Shown here: piece by piece, positions 8,474 to 17,607 of the stretch
Layout of the letters: the number at the start of each line of letters is the position of its first letter
Position numbering within the stretch: position 1 is the first letter of the stretch
Source: Brenneria corticis
GTDB lineage: Bacteria; Pseudomonadota; Gammaproteobacteria; Enterobacterales; Enterobacteriaceae
NCBI RefSeq assembly: GCF_003115855.1
Contig: NZ_KZ819072.1
Span: 186,001-250,000, forward strand
Direction of reading: 5' to 3'
DNA: 64,000 bases
Translations under genes and position numbers: made by a program
Notes under the pieces: generated by a model
Database searches by the model: none
What the model was told of the DNA's origin: nothing
The model's input: only the letters and a program-made list of their open reading frames with translations

Positions 8474-8815
8474 TTAACGTGCGTCGGGATCGTCAAGCTC
8501 AAACCAGGCTGCCAGTTCGCGCCGCAGATTGTCGGACTGGGTGCCAAAAATAGCCTGCACCTGATGGCCGATGATGATTACGCCTAATGCCCCGAGCTTT
8601 TGCAGATGGCCGCTATTTACCAGCCGCAGGCTATGAACTTCGACCCGTAGCCGGGTAATGCACGCATCCAGACTGACAATATTTTCCTTGCCGCCGAATG
8701 CGCTGACCAACTGCTGTAAATTATCTTTATCCATGGGGGATGTGACTTCTATTTCAGCTATCTGTTTGCCCAGCATAGATGTGAATAGTTTCTTGAAATT
8801 GTGAATTTTTCCCAT
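8474..8815 (-). CDS. Orphan PTS glucose-type EIIB domain protein
   Basis: This is a 113-residue protein with a single phosphotransferase EIIB domain of the glucose/N-acetylglucosamine family. The core resembles the IIB part of PtsG: AFGGKENIVSLDACITRLRV, with the phosphorylatable Cys in LDACITRL, then LGALGVIIIGHQVQAIFG and TQSDNLRREL. About 35 residues precede the domain, and there is no membrane (IIC) part. It lies 58 bp after ganB on the same strand and may be the last gene of the gan transcription unit, or have its own promoter. No IIA or IIC partner is present. A regulatory or phosphate-relay role is possible, but nothing in the sequence fixes it. Confidence 0.8.
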   Translation of the reverse strand: MGKIHNFKKLFTSMLGKQIAEIEVTSPMDKDNLQQLVSAFGGKENIVSLDACITRLRVEVHSLRLVNSGHLQKLGALGVIIIGHQVQAIFGTQSDNLRRELAAWFELDDPDAR

Positions 8816-8873
8816 TTTCGCCGTCTCTTTGGTTTTGCGGGTTAACCCCCCTTCAGGCTAGCCCGCATGTTAA

Positions 8874-10934
8874 TTAACGCAGGCTGCGGCGCAAAACCCG
8901 ACAGCCATAGCCCGGTATCACTATATCGCCGGACAGGGACGCTCCGGTCGTCATTTCCTCATAAACTGCCGGCAGCATGACCTGCTGCGGTTGTGTCTTA
9001 TAGTTTTGGATAAAAATAAACTCACTTTCTTCATCACTGCGACGCTGAACCGCGACCCCCGGCGGCAATATGGTCGGCAGCGCCTGTGGTAACGCCAGTT
9101 CTTTTATCAGCGTAGTGAAGAAATCACGCTGAAAAGCCAGATCGTTGCGTGAGGCAATGTAATACGCTTTGCCATTGCCGCGTTCGTTCACCGTTACCGC
9201 CGGGTTCCCTGCGTAAAAATCATTGTCGTAACATGCCAGCGCCTGCGCGCCTTCGAGATGGATCAACTCGCACAGATGGGTGGCGGTATAGGGGCCAGCG
9301 AGATGATGAGGATTATCCGTCAGCCCGCTGACGCTGTTGCTTTCGTGATCGTACAGGCTGTCTATCTCTTCAGCCCAGATCCCCATAATGGGGCGCAACG
9401 GGCCGGGGAAGCCGCCAAGATGGCAGAGATCCGTTTCGTTAACGATCCCCGACCAATAAGTGGCAACGAAACGTCCTCCTTTCTGTACAAAAGCATCAAC
9501 GCGTTCGGCAAATCCATCGCGCACCATGTACAGCATCGGGGCGACGACGAGTTGATAAGCGCTGAGGTCGGCGTCGGCATTGATCACGTCGATGGCTACG
9601 CCTTGTTCCCAGAAAGGACGATAATGCTCGGCCACGGTTTTTTCATAGAACAGGCCGGCATTACGCGGGCCTTGAGCATCGTCCATCGCCCACCGGCTTT
9701 CCCAGTCAAAAATAATCGCGACGTTGGCGTCGACCCGGCTTCCTGCGATCGGCGCGAGCTTGGCGAGTATTTCCCCCAGCGCCTGTACCTCGCGGCCGAC
9801 TCGCGTGTTGATGTGGCCTACATGATCGACTACCGCACCGTGAAATTTTTCCACCGATCCACGGCTTTTGCGCCACTGGAAATATTGCACGGAGTCGGAG
9901 CCGTGTGCGACAGCCTGTAGCGAAGACAGGATATGCATGCCCGGTTTTTTCAGCTTGCTGATAGGTTGCCAGTTGGTCTGGCTGGGAGTGGACTCCATCA
10001 GGTAAAACGGTTTCCCGCCTTTCAGCGTGCGCATTAGATCGTGATACATAGCGATATAAGCCCCCAGCGTGCTGTCATCTTCTTCCTTATGCCACAGCGG
10101 ATAGCTATCCCAGGAGATAAAGTCGATAACTTTCGCTAACTGCCAATAGTCATAATCATAGAAATATTCCATGAAATTAGTGGTGGTTGGCAGTGACGGA
10201 TTTTCGGCTTTTAACGGCTGAATTTCAGCAGCGCAGAAGTCTGTAACTTGCGCGGTATTGAAACGTTTCCAGTCCAGATTCAGACCGTGGATAGACATTT
10301 CCCCTTTGGCAGACGGTGGGGCAATCTGCGACCAATCGGTGTAGGTATGGCTCCAGAAAGTGCTCCACCAGGCTTTATTCAGCGCATCCAGCGTGCCGTA
10401 ACGTGATTGTAGCCAGTGGCGGAACGCGTTTTGACAGAAATCACAGTGACATTCCCCGCTGTATTCATTTGAGATATGCCAGCCAATTACCGCCGGATGA
10501 TGAGAGTAACGTTGGGCCAGACGCGCGTTGATCTGGCGGACTTTCTCACGGTAGATCGGCGAGGTCAGACAATGATTATGACGACCGCCATGCCGGGCGC
10601 GAGTCTGGTCGCTCGCCACTCGCAGTACCTCCGGGTATTTTTGTGACAGCCATGCCGGACGTGCGCCGCTTGGCGTGGCCAGAAAAACGAAAATACCGTT
10701 GGCGTATAGACGGTCCAGAATGTCATCCAGCCAGCCAAATTGATAATGGCCTTCTTCCGGCTCAATCCCGGACCAACTGAAAATCCCGACCGACATGACA
10801 TTGCACCTTGCCTGTTTCATCATCTCAATGTCTTTGGTCAGGATTTCCGGATTATCCAGCCATTGATCAGGATTGTAATCGGCACCGTGCAGCAGGACGG
10901 GAACTTTACTGCTTAGCGGGGGGAATTTGAACAT
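8874..10934 (-). CDS. ganB: GanB, GH42 beta-galactosidase (exo-galactanase)
   Basis: This cytoplasmic family-42 glycoside hydrolase releases galactose from imported beta-1,4-galacto-oligosaccharides. From the ATG at 10934 it has 686 residues. That ATG follows GGAG at proper spacing; the upstream ATG six codons earlier has none. Motifs: a GADYNPDQW start to the TIM barrel, acid/base Glu157 in HISNEYSG, nucleophile Glu314 in YLMESTPSQTNW, and a zinc-type cysteine cluster ECHCDFC right after the acid/base. There is no signal peptide. In Dickeya, GanB is the exogalactanase acting after the GanEFGK importer. It is the fifth gene in the order ganE-F-G-A-B. Confidence 0.93.
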   Translation of the reverse strand: MFKFPPLSSKVPVLLHGADYNPDQWLDNPEILTKDIEMMKQARCNVMSVGIFSWSGIEPEEGHYQFGWLDDILDRLYANGIFVFLATPSGARPAWLSQKYPEVLRVASDQTRARHGGRHNHCLTSPIYREKVRQINARLAQRYSHHPAVIGWHISNEYSGECHCDFCQNAFRHWLQSRYGTLDALNKAWWSTFWSHTYTDWSQIAPPSAKGEMSIHGLNLDWKRFNTAQVTDFCAAEIQPLKAENPSLPTTTNFMEYFYDYDYWQLAKVIDFISWDSYPLWHKEEDDSTLGAYIAMYHDLMRTLKGGKPFYLMESTPSQTNWQPISKLKKPGMHILSSLQAVAHGSDSVQYFQWRKSRGSVEKFHGAVVDHVGHINTRVGREVQALGEILAKLAPIAGSRVDANVAIIFDWESRWAMDDAQGPRNAGLFYEKTVAEHYRPFWEQGVAIDVINADADLSAYQLVVAPMLYMVRDGFAERVDAFVQKGGRFVATYWSGIVNETDLCHLGGFPGPLRPIMGIWAEEIDSLYDHESNSVSGLTDNPHHLAGPYTATHLCELIHLEGAQALACYDNDFYAGNPAVTVNERGNGKAYYIASRNDLAFQRDFFTTLIKELALPQALPTILPPGVAVQRRSDEESEFIFIQNYKTQPQQVMLPAVYEEMTTGASLSGDIVIPGYGCRVLRRSLR

Positions 10935-11047
10935 ATCGTTCTCCACTGGCATATACGCATTGTATCTGGAGTTGCGGCATCGGCGGCCGCAACTCCAATG
11001 GCTTCAGCTACGAAATTCAGGAAAATGTGTATGCAAAACCACGATTA

Positions 11048-12271
11048 TCAGTGCTGATTAAACGCTTTGATCGACGGTAGCACTTTGCCCTGACAGTTGA
11101 ACAACGCCTGATTTTCACGGGCATTGCCTTCCTTCCATTCATCCTTGTTGTATTTCATCCCGGCCGTGGTCGCCCAGGTTGCGCCGGGGGTAGGCAACCA
11201 GATCGGTTCCCAGTAAAACACGCCTTTGCCGCGATGGTTTGGCACATTGATGATGCTTTGCATCAGATCGTGAAGGTAATCGGCCTGACCCTGCACGGAT
11301 GCCGGATAGCCTCCCGCATCCAGTTCTTTCTGCTGGAAGCTGTTTTCGGCGTTGTCACAGTTCTCCAGGGTATAGGCGTAGGCGGCTTCAACCACAATGA
11401 TGTCTTTGTCATAGCGCTTGGTAACGTCGTTCATGTTGTACTGAAGCGCGCTGATCGGGCCATTCCAGTAGGTGTAAAACGATGCGCCGATTACATCGAA
11501 CGGCACGTTGCGTCGGGTAATTTCATCGAACCACCAGATAAAGGTATCGTTTTTCGTACCTTCAGCCAGATGCAGCATGATTTGGACGTTGCCGTCGGGG
11601 CCCTGCGCGTCTTTAACTCCCTGAATCCCGGCTTTCAGCAGAGCCGCCAGACGATCAAATTCACCGCCGCCCTGACCCCAGCTTTTTCCCTCCGGCCACA
11701 GCATGCCGCCGTTCAGTTCGTTGCCTACCTGAACCATATCCGGCATTACGCCGGCCTTCTTGAATTCGCCGATAGTAGCTTTGGTGTAATCGTGAACGGC
11801 CGCCGTGAGCTGTTCCATATTCAGGTCTGCCCACGCTTTGGGTTTATTCTGGTGGGCCGGGTCGGTCCAGAAATCACTGTAATGGAAATCCAGCAACAGC
11901 TTCATGCCGTTGGATTTGGCGCGTTTGGCCAGCGTCAGCGTAGTAGCCAAATCGTTGTTGCCACCACCGTAGCCATTTCCCGCGGCGTCTTGCGGATCGT
12001 TCCAGATGCGCAGACGAATGTAGTTAATCCCGTTCTCTTTCAGTATTAGCATGGCGTCTTTTTGCTTGCCTTGTTCGTCATAAAACTTGCCGCCGTGCTT
12101 TTCCACTTCATGCAGCATGGAAATGTCCGCGCCTTTAATAAAATCGCTAGGGATATTGTGTAACTTGTTGATGGTGACGTTCTCTGCCGCTTGCAAGGTC
12201 TGGGGCAAAGCGCAGACCGACAGGCCGGTAGCTAACAGTGCGGTCATCAGTACGTATTTTTTCATGTTCAT
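11048..12271 (-). CDS. ganA: GanA, periplasmic GH53 endo-beta-1,4-galactanase
   Basis: This 407-residue enzyme cleaves beta-1,4-galactan, a pectin side chain, into short oligomers. A signal peptide is clear (MKKYVLMTALLATGLSVCA, cleavage near LQAAEN), so it is exported; Dickeya GanA is periplasmic. The GH53 barrel carries FIKGADISML near residue 45, NYIRLRIWNDP, LLLDFHYSDFW, acid/base Glu185 in QVGNELNGGMLWP and nucleophile Glu295 in IIVVEAAYAY. The first ATG follows AGGAACG at good spacing. It sits between the transporter genes and ganB, 37 bp after ganG. Confidence 0.94.
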   Translation of the reverse strand: MNMKKYVLMTALLATGLSVCALPQTLQAAENVTINKLHNIPSDFIKGADISMLHEVEKHGGKFYDEQGKQKDAMLILKENGINYIRLRIWNDPQDAAGNGYGGGNNDLATTLTLAKRAKSNGMKLLLDFHYSDFWTDPAHQNKPKAWADLNMEQLTAAVHDYTKATIGEFKKAGVMPDMVQVGNELNGGMLWPEGKSWGQGGGEFDRLAALLKAGIQGVKDAQGPDGNVQIMLHLAEGTKNDTFIWWFDEITRRNVPFDVIGASFYTYWNGPISALQYNMNDVTKRYDKDIIVVEAAYAYTLENCDNAENSFQQKELDAGGYPASVQGQADYLHDLMQSIINVPNHRGKGVFYWEPIWLPTPGATWATTAGMKYNKDEWKEGNARENQALFNCQGKVLPSIKAFNQH

Positions 12272-12308
12272 TTTAACGTTCCTGGGATCGATACGGAGGT
12301 TGGTATGG

Positions 12309-13160
12309 TTATCCTTTGGTGCCGCCAGACGTCAGGCCGGAAACAAAGTACTTTTGCAGCGAGAGATAAAGAATGGCGACCGGCACGGCAATCAACACCG
12401 CACCCGCGGCGTAAGTGGTGTAACTGGCACCCATCTTTTGCACGACCAGGTTGTACAGTCCGATCGGCAGCGTAAACTGGTCCGGAGTACGCAAAATGGT
12501 GCTCGCCAGGATGAAATCCCCCAGTGGACCGGTAAAGGAAAATAGAGCGATAACCGCGATGATCGGTTTCGACAACGGCATGATAATTTCAATGAAGATA
12601 CGGAAATTACCAGCGCCGTCCATCCGGGCCGATTCATCCAGATCTTTGGGAATGGCGTCCAGATAACCTTTCATCAGATAGGTATTCATTGGGATCATGC
12701 CGCCCACGTACACCAGCACCAGCGCAATATGGCTGTTAACCAGCCCCAGCATTTGCGCCAGAACAAAGATGGCAATCAGTGCGGAAAATTGCGGGATCAT
12801 CTGCAACAGCAGAAATAGCATCAGCCCGTTCTGGCGTCCGCGAAAGCGAAAGCGTGAGAACGAGTAGGCGGTGAAGCTGACGCTTACCAGCGTCAGCATC
12901 ATGGTCAGCAGGCTGATTTTCATCGAATTCCAATACCAGGACGCATAATCGATCTGCCCGTTAAACAGTTCCTGATAGTGAATGAATGAAAAATTCTCCG
13001 GAATGATGGAAGTATTAAGCAAGCTGCTGCCGGGATTGAGGGAGGCGCCCACCGTCCAGATCAGTGGATAAATAATAATGGCGGCCACCATCAGCAGCAG
13101 TAGGTAGGTCAGGCCGAGTTTGATGGCATTCTGCCTTTTCACACTGTGTTTCGCATTCAT
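12309..13160 (-). CDS. ganG: GanG, galacto-oligosaccharide ABC permease (MalG type)
   Basis: This is a 283-residue inner-membrane permease of the carbohydrate ABC family, paired with GanF. Six membrane segments are evident, beginning at LGLTYLLLLMVAAIIIYPLIW. The coupling (EAA) loop reads YLDAIPKDLDESARMDGAGNFRIFIEIIMPLSKP near residues 180-215 and is typical of MalG relatives. The C-terminus (LQKYFVSGLTSGGTKG) is the standard MalG-like tail. It begins 12 bp after the ganF stop and is cotranscribed. Substrate assignment to beta-1,4-galacto-oligosaccharides comes from the ganA/ganB context. Confidence 0.92.
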   Translation of the reverse strand: MNAKHSVKRQNAIKLGLTYLLLLMVAAIIIYPLIWTVGASLNPGSSLLNTSIIPENFSFIHYQELFNGQIDYASWYWNSMKISLLTMMLTLVSVSFTAYSFSRFRFRGRQNGLMLFLLLQMIPQFSALIAIFVLAQMLGLVNSHIALVLVYVGGMIPMNTYLMKGYLDAIPKDLDESARMDGAGNFRIFIEIIMPLSKPIIAVIALFSFTGPLGDFILASTILRTPDQFTLPIGLYNLVVQKMGASYTTYAAGAVLIAVPVAILYLSLQKYFVSGLTSGGTKG

Positions 13161-13172
13161 CGGCGTGCTTCC

Positions 13173-14477
13173 CTAGGCCATGTTGTCTTGTTTAAACGAG
13201 TTGGTCGCCCGGAACTGCCATAGCGCGATGCCCACCACAAAAATCGACAGCAGTATGGTGATGCTGGCCGCGATCGCGTACTGAGAAGACGACATCGTGA
13301 GTTTGTAAATCCATGAAACCAGAATATCCGTTCCGCCCGCGTTAGAGCCGATGACGGGCGGTCCGCCATTGTTGAACAGATAGATAATGTTGAAATTGTT
13401 AAAGTTGAACGTGTATTGCGTAATGATGATCGGGGCAATGGAGTAAAGCACCAGCGGCAAGGTAATCGTCGTCAGCTTGTGCCAACCGCTTGCTCCGTCG
13501 ATGGTGGCGGCCTCATAGAGATCGTCTGGTATCGCCTGCAAAACGCCGGTCGTCATGGCAAACACGAACGGGAAGCCAAGCCAGGTTTGCATCAGAATCA
13601 GCGCGGTTTTGGTCCAGAGCGGATCGGTCATCCAGGCTTTGGGTTCAATGCCTAACGCGGCCAGAATACCGTTATTGATCACCCCGAAGGTTTCGTTGAA
13701 CATGCCGGCGAACACCAGAATGGTGACAAAACCCGGCACTGCCCACGGTAAAATCAGGATGGTGCGAATCAACGGCTTGAAGCGTAGCCCCTTCTGATTC
13801 ACCAGAATGGCCAGCAGAATACCGACGGCGCATTGTAACGTAGTGGCGATAAGCGTCCAGATGACCGTCCATTGCAGCACGTCAAAGAAGGTAGAACGCC
13901 ACAAATCGAGGCGGAATATATTGATAAAGTTTTTCATTCCAACCCAATCAACCAGCTTGGCAGGCGGCGTGTGATAAAGGTCGTAATTGGTAAAAGCGAT
14001 GGAAAAACCGAAAATGATGGGGAAAATCACCACAAATACCAGCAAGATAAAACCGGGGGTGATCATCAGGTAAGGAAAACCTTCGCTCAGCAGTAACTGA
14101 TACTGCTTTTTCACGCCGCTCAGCGGTAAACCATGGTCTCGTTTTGCGCCGCAGAGATAGGCATCCCGCAGGCTACAGTAGTAAACACCGATGCCGAACG
14201 TTGCCACGATCAGGCTGATAATTCCTTTCGCCAGCAGAAAAATGGAGTGATCACGCGGCAGCTCGGTACCTAGCGTAATTAATCCCCAGCCGCCTTCCCG
14301 TAAAAAGTCATGAAATACGCCGATGAAGCAGGACATGACCAGGAAAAAAAAGACACCTTTAACGAACTGGCGATTATAAATCTGCCCGAGTCCGGGAAGC
14401 AGTCCCAGCAATAGTGAGAGTCTTGCATGGCGACTGCTGCCGTTGTGTCGCGCAAGGCCGCTGGTATTGACGATCAC
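13173..14477 (-). CDS. ganF: GanF, galacto-oligosaccharide ABC permease (MalF type)
   Basis: This is a 434-residue MalF-like permease. The N-terminal part has extra membrane helices (LGLLPGLGQIYNRQF, then GVFFFLVMSCFIGVF and IISLIVATFGIGVYY), followed by the six-helix core with the EAA loop IPDDLYEAATIDGASGWHKLTTITLPL. I place the start at the GTG at 14477 because a strong AGGAGG stands six bases before it. The in-frame ATG nine codons upstream (14504) lies inside a 12-bp hairpin and has no ribosome site. It works with GanG, GanE and the ATPase GanK. The late start after a hairpin separates it from the highly expressed binding-protein gene. Confidence 0.9.
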   Translation of the reverse strand: MIVNTSGLARHNGSSRHARLSLLLGLLPGLGQIYNRQFVKGVFFFLVMSCFIGVFHDFLREGGWGLITLGTELPRDHSIFLLAKGIISLIVATFGIGVYYCSLRDAYLCGAKRDHGLPLSGVKKQYQLLLSEGFPYLMITPGFILLVFVVIFPIIFGFSIAFTNYDLYHTPPAKLVDWVGMKNFINIFRLDLWRSTFFDVLQWTVIWTLIATTLQCAVGILLAILVNQKGLRFKPLIRTILILPWAVPGFVTILVFAGMFNETFGVINNGILAALGIEPKAWMTDPLWTKTALILMQTWLGFPFVFAMTTGVLQAIPDDLYEAATIDGASGWHKLTTITLPLVLYSIAPIIITQYTFNFNNFNIIYLFNNGGPPVIGSNAGGTDILVSWIYKLTMSSSQYAIAASITILLSIFVVGIALWQFRATNSFKQDNMA

Positions 14478-14501
14478 ACTATACCTCCTGTCTATCAAGA
14501 A

Positions 14502-14530
14502 CATGGGTAAACAAAACTTGTTTACCCATG
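14502..14530. terminator. Intercistronic hairpin between ganE and ganF
   Basis: A perfect 12-bp stem (CATGGGTAAACA with TGTTTACCCATG) and a 5-base loop sits between the ganE stop and the ganF ribosome site. There is no U-tract. It is best read as a 3' mRNA stabiliser or partial attenuator that raises GanE relative to the permeases, as in the malE-malF gap. Confidence 0.7.
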
Positions 14531-14542
14531 GCGCCCAACTGT

Positions 14543-15778
14543 TTATTGATTGCTGTGGTTTGCTTCGATTTGCATTTTTATGGTTTTCACGGCGGATTCC
14601 AGCGCGGCTTTGGTATCCTGTTTACCCGTTACGCTCAGTTGCAACGCGCTATTGGTCGGTATCCAGACTTCCTGCATTTCCGGCACGCTTGGCATCGGTA
14701 CGGCATAGCCGGACTGAATGGCAACGGCGCGCGATTTCTCATCATTCTTGATTAGCGGATCGTCAACCAACTTGCCGATCGGCGGAATTTCACCCGTCAG
14801 TTGGAAACGAATCCTGGCGTATTCAGGCTGGTTGATGAACTCAATAAACTTCTGCGCCAGTTCCTGTTTTTTGGAGTAGGTAGAGATGCTGTAGCCTTTT
14901 ACCCCTAACAAAGAACGAGGATGCTCGCCGTTAGGCAGCAATGGCAGTGGGACGACGCCATAGTTAATGCCGGCGTTTTTGTATGGCTGAAACGACCAGG
15001 GACCGGTAATGACTGCTGCGGCTTTTTTCTCGGTAAACAGGGAGTCGATAGCGTTTAGTCCGGTTTCACCGACAATACCCGGTGGAAACAGACCGTCGGA
15101 ATAGAATTTCTTGAGGTAATTAACCGCATCAATAGCTGCTTTTTTATCCAGACCGATATCTTTGACGTTCGGCGAACCATTGCTGTTCTGGCCGAAAATG
15201 TAACCCCCCATACCGGCAATCACGGCATAGGCATAATAGATTTCATCGAATTTCGCCAGTAGACCGTAACGGCCTTCGGTTCGTTGCTGTTTGGAGAAAG
15301 TAAACAGGTCGTCAAATTTCTCCGGTGGCTGAGGCATCAAATCCTTGTTGTAGATCAGCACCGTCGTTTCCACCGCTTTGGGAATGCCATACAGCTTGCC
15401 GTTGTATGTTTGTGCATCCAATGCGGGTTTGGTAAAGCCGGCGATATAAGCCGGGTCGAGTTTCAGTTCGGCTATCAGCCCTTGAACCACCGCCGTGCCG
15501 ATTTGATCGTGGGGCATAACAAAGACGTCGGGGCCGATACCTGCCGGACCATCGAGACGGAGTTTTTCGATCTGCTGTGCATAGGGGGATTCCAGCACTT
15601 TGATTTTGACGTTGTTTTGCGTTTCAAAGGCTTTAATCGCATCAGCAATCCCCTGGGATTTTTTTATGTCTTCCCATACCAGGAGTTCCTGTTCGGCGGA
15701 TAAGGCCGATTTGCTGAAAATCCCTGTGATACCTAGTGATATCATAATGACGGTCGTCAATGTTTTCATTTTCATCAT
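14543..15778 (-). CDS. ganE: GanE, periplasmic galacto-oligosaccharide-binding protein
   Basis: This is a 411-residue extracellular solute-binding protein of the maltose-binding type. The signal peptide (MKTLTTVIMISLGITGIFSK, cleavage near SALSAE) is followed by ELLVWEDIKKSQGIADAIKAFE, the two-lobed fold with DVFVMPHDQIG, LYGIPKAVETTVLIYNKDL and AAAVITGPWSF, and the C-terminal helix region. It is the first gene of the ganEFGAB unit and is preceded by GAGG. In Dickeya, mutants in this protein grow on galactose but not on galactan oligomers. A 12-bp palindrome lies 83-94 bp upstream of the start. Confidence 0.92.
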   Translation of the reverse strand: MMKMKTLTTVIMISLGITGIFSKSALSAEQELLVWEDIKKSQGIADAIKAFETQNNVKIKVLESPYAQQIEKLRLDGPAGIGPDVFVMPHDQIGTAVVQGLIAELKLDPAYIAGFTKPALDAQTYNGKLYGIPKAVETTVLIYNKDLMPQPPEKFDDLFTFSKQQRTEGRYGLLAKFDEIYYAYAVIAGMGGYIFGQNSNGSPNVKDIGLDKKAAIDAVNYLKKFYSDGLFPPGIVGETGLNAIDSLFTEKKAAAVITGPWSFQPYKNAGINYGVVPLPLLPNGEHPRSLLGVKGYSISTYSKKQELAQKFIEFINQPEYARIRFQLTGEIPPIGKLVDDPLIKNDEKSRAVAIQSGYAVPMPSVPEMQEVWIPTNSALQLSVTGKQDTKAALESAVKTIKMQIEANHSNQ

Positions 15779-16090
15779 TAATCCTCGCGCCTTGGTTAGG
15801 CAAAAATCATGGTAGGAAATCGTAAATTACCTTCCATCGTACAGCCGCCGGCCATTTCACTGTAACGTTACATAGGCCACCTGATTGCGGCGGGGTGGGA
15901 AATAAAACCTGTTCCCGGAATACACCAATCGAGGCGATCGGCTTTTTGCTGCATAACGCTGAATCGAACGACAGAGATCCAGTAATCAACTAATTAATAA
16001 GATGATCACGCATCCCGCTGCCAGCTTCACTGTATGGTGAACTCTTCGGTTGCCATTTTTCGCTGCGGAGGAGGGCGTTTTCCACAAAAT

Positions 16091-16106
16091 AGGGTAACGG
16101 TTACAC
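16091..16106. promoter_or_regulatory. GalR/GalS-type operator, distal ganE/ganK site
   Basis: The bases AGGGTAACGGTTACAC fit the GalR/GalS consensus GTGNAANCGNTTNCAC with mismatches only in the left arm. The site lies about 310 bp before ganE and 265 bp before ganK, suitable for repression by looping together with the 16197 site. Confidence 0.6.
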
Positions 16107-16161
16107 CAGTGGCGATTACATTAAGCAGAGTGCGCCACGTCTGCCAGCGAAACATGTAAAG

Positions 16162-16181
16162 GCTGTGATCTTATGCACAAA
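16162..16181. promoter_or_regulatory. CRP site upstream of ganK
   Basis: TGTGA (16164-16168), six bases, GCACA (16175-16179) fits the CRP consensus at 9 of 10 half-site positions. It is centred about 61 bp before the transcription start predicted from the TATATT -10 at 16220, which is the class I activation position. Confidence 0.65.
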
Positions 16182-16194
16182 AGTAACCCCCTGT

Positions 16195-16225
16195 TTGTGC
16201 AAGCGGTTACACCATGCTGTTATAT
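16195..16225 (+). promoter_or_regulatory. ganK promoter overlapped by GalR/GalS-type operator
   Basis: The operator GTGCAAGCGGTTACAC (16197-16212) matches GTGNAANCGNTTNCAC at every fixed position. It overlaps a possible -35 (TTGTGC, 16195-16200) and the spacer before a -10 TATATT (16220-16225). Repressor binding here would directly block RNA polymerase; sugar relief is inferred from GanR's GalS-like sequence. Confidence 0.65.
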
Positions 16226-16371
16226 TGACGGCATGACCCCTGTGCAGCGGCGTTTTACCCGCTGTTGTCGCATAAAGCGTGATAGCGAAGTCAGGCTGTA
16301 CAGGGAAAGGCACTGGCTGTTTTGTTCAACGCCTGAGCCATGGAAATTAAAATTATCAAGAGGTTATTGTT

Positions 16372-17463
16372 ATGGCGGCGATCCAGCTGGAGAGAGTTAG
16401 TAAGCACTTTGGTAAGAATGTAACGCTTCATGATATAAACCTGACGATTGCCGACGGGGAGTTTGCCGTTTTCGTTGGGCCTTCTGGATGTGGTAAATCC
16501 ACACTGCTAAGAATGATCGCCGGACTGGAAGACGTCACCAGTGGCGAGGTCATGATTGATGATGCGGTGGTCAACGATGTGGCTCCGGCGCACCGTGGTG
16601 TCGCCATGGTATTTCAGTCATATGCGCTGTACCCGCATATGACTGTGGCTGAAAACATGGGGTATGGTTTACGCGTTAACGGCGTAGCGAAAGATCAGAT
16701 TAAACACCAGATCGAAATGGTGGCGAAGACGTTGCAACTTTCTCATCTGCTGGAGCGTAAGCCGAAAGAGCTATCCGGCGGGCAGCGGCAACGTGTCGCT
16801 ATCGGGCGCGCCATTGTGCGCAACCCCAAAGTTTTTCTTTTTGATGAACCGCTCTCTAACCTGGATGCGGAACTGCGCGTCGATATGCGTTTGCACATTG
16901 CCAAATTACATCAGGAACTGAACACGACCATGATCTACGTGACGCACGATCAGGTGGAGGCCATGACGTTGGCCGATAAAATCGTCGTGATGAATTATGG
17001 TAAAGTTGAGCAGGTTGGTTCGCCAATGGAGCTTTACTATCATCCAGTTAACCAGTTTGTGGCTGGTTTTATCGGTTCGCCGAAAATGAACTTCCTGCCT
17101 GCCCGGGTATTATCCTGGGCGCCCGATATGCTCAAGGTTAACATCGCCGAACAGTTGGATCTCGAGCTTTTACTGCGTACCGCAGAACTGGCGGTCGGTA
17201 GCGCTGTGACGCTGGGGGTGCGCCCTGAACACATCAGGCCGCTGGGGGAGGGGATTCGCCTCTCCTTTGGCTGCGAGGTGGTTGAGCGGTTGGGCAACAG
17301 CACCTATCTTTTCGGGCAATGTTGTGGCATTGATAACTTTAAACTGCTGCTGGCGGGCGACAGCGATTTTAAACCATACCAGCATATCGATGTGTTCTTC
17401 TCTTCGCGTAATTGTCTGGTATTTAACGAGGAAGGGATACGCATTAACGAGGTCGATCAATAA
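16372..17463 (+). CDS. ganK: GanK, ABC transporter ATPase for galacto-oligosaccharides
   Basis: This is a 363-residue MalK/UgpC-type ATPase that powers the GanFG permease as a dimer. Walker A GPSGCGKST is at residues 36-44, the Q-loop is in VFQSYALYP, the signature LSGGQ at 134-138, Walker B VFLFDEP at 154-160, and the switch His in YVTHDQVE. About 120 C-terminal residues form the OB-type regulatory domain of MalK relatives (VTLGVRPEHIRPL). Unlike the other transporter genes it is transcribed from its own promoter on the opposite strand. The start follows AGAGG. Dickeya GanK mutants cannot use galactan oligomers. Confidence 0.92.
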   Translation: MAAIQLERVSKHFGKNVTLHDINLTIADGEFAVFVGPSGCGKSTLLRMIAGLEDVTSGEVMIDDAVVNDVAPAHRGVAMVFQSYALYPHMTVAENMGYGLRVNGVAKDQIKHQIEMVAKTLQLSHLLERKPKELSGGQRQRVAIGRAIVRNPKVFLFDEPLSNLDAELRVDMRLHIAKLHQELNTTMIYVTHDQVEAMTLADKIVVMNYGKVEQVGSPMELYYHPVNQFVAGFIGSPKMNFLPARVLSWAPDMLKVNIAEQLDLELLLRTAELAVGSAVTLGVRPEHIRPLGEGIRLSFGCEVVERLGNSTYLFGQCCGIDNFKLLLAGDSDFKPYQHIDVFFSSRNCLVFNEEGIRINEVDQ

Positions 17464-17607
17464 ATTACGTGAAAGCGCCTGTTGTGTAACCTCCCACTCC
17501 AGTGCATTGATAACGCTCAGAAGCGGGAGGTCGGGAATTAACTGGCAAGCCGGTAAAAAGGCCCGTCAACCCGAAGGGTGCTGAGCCTTATTCCTGAGCG
17601 GAGACGA

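Larger units (their letters stand above)
15779..16371. promoter_or_regulatory. Divergent ganE/ganK control region
   Basis: This non-coding region lies between ganE (minus) and ganK (plus). It holds a 12-bp palindrome TGTAACGTTACA at 15861-15872, an inverted repeat TTCAC-N6-GTGAA at 16026-16041, two GalR/GalS-type operators, a CRP site and a probable ganK promoter, listed separately where well supported. The 15861 palindrome has tighter half-site spacing than the GalR-type sites and may bind a different factor. Confidence 0.65.

Noticed and set aside
15861..15872. Perfect palindrome TGTAACGTTACA taken as a GanR operator
   Set aside because: Its half-sites are two bases closer together than in the other GalR/GalS-type sites, so I did not assign it to the same repressor.
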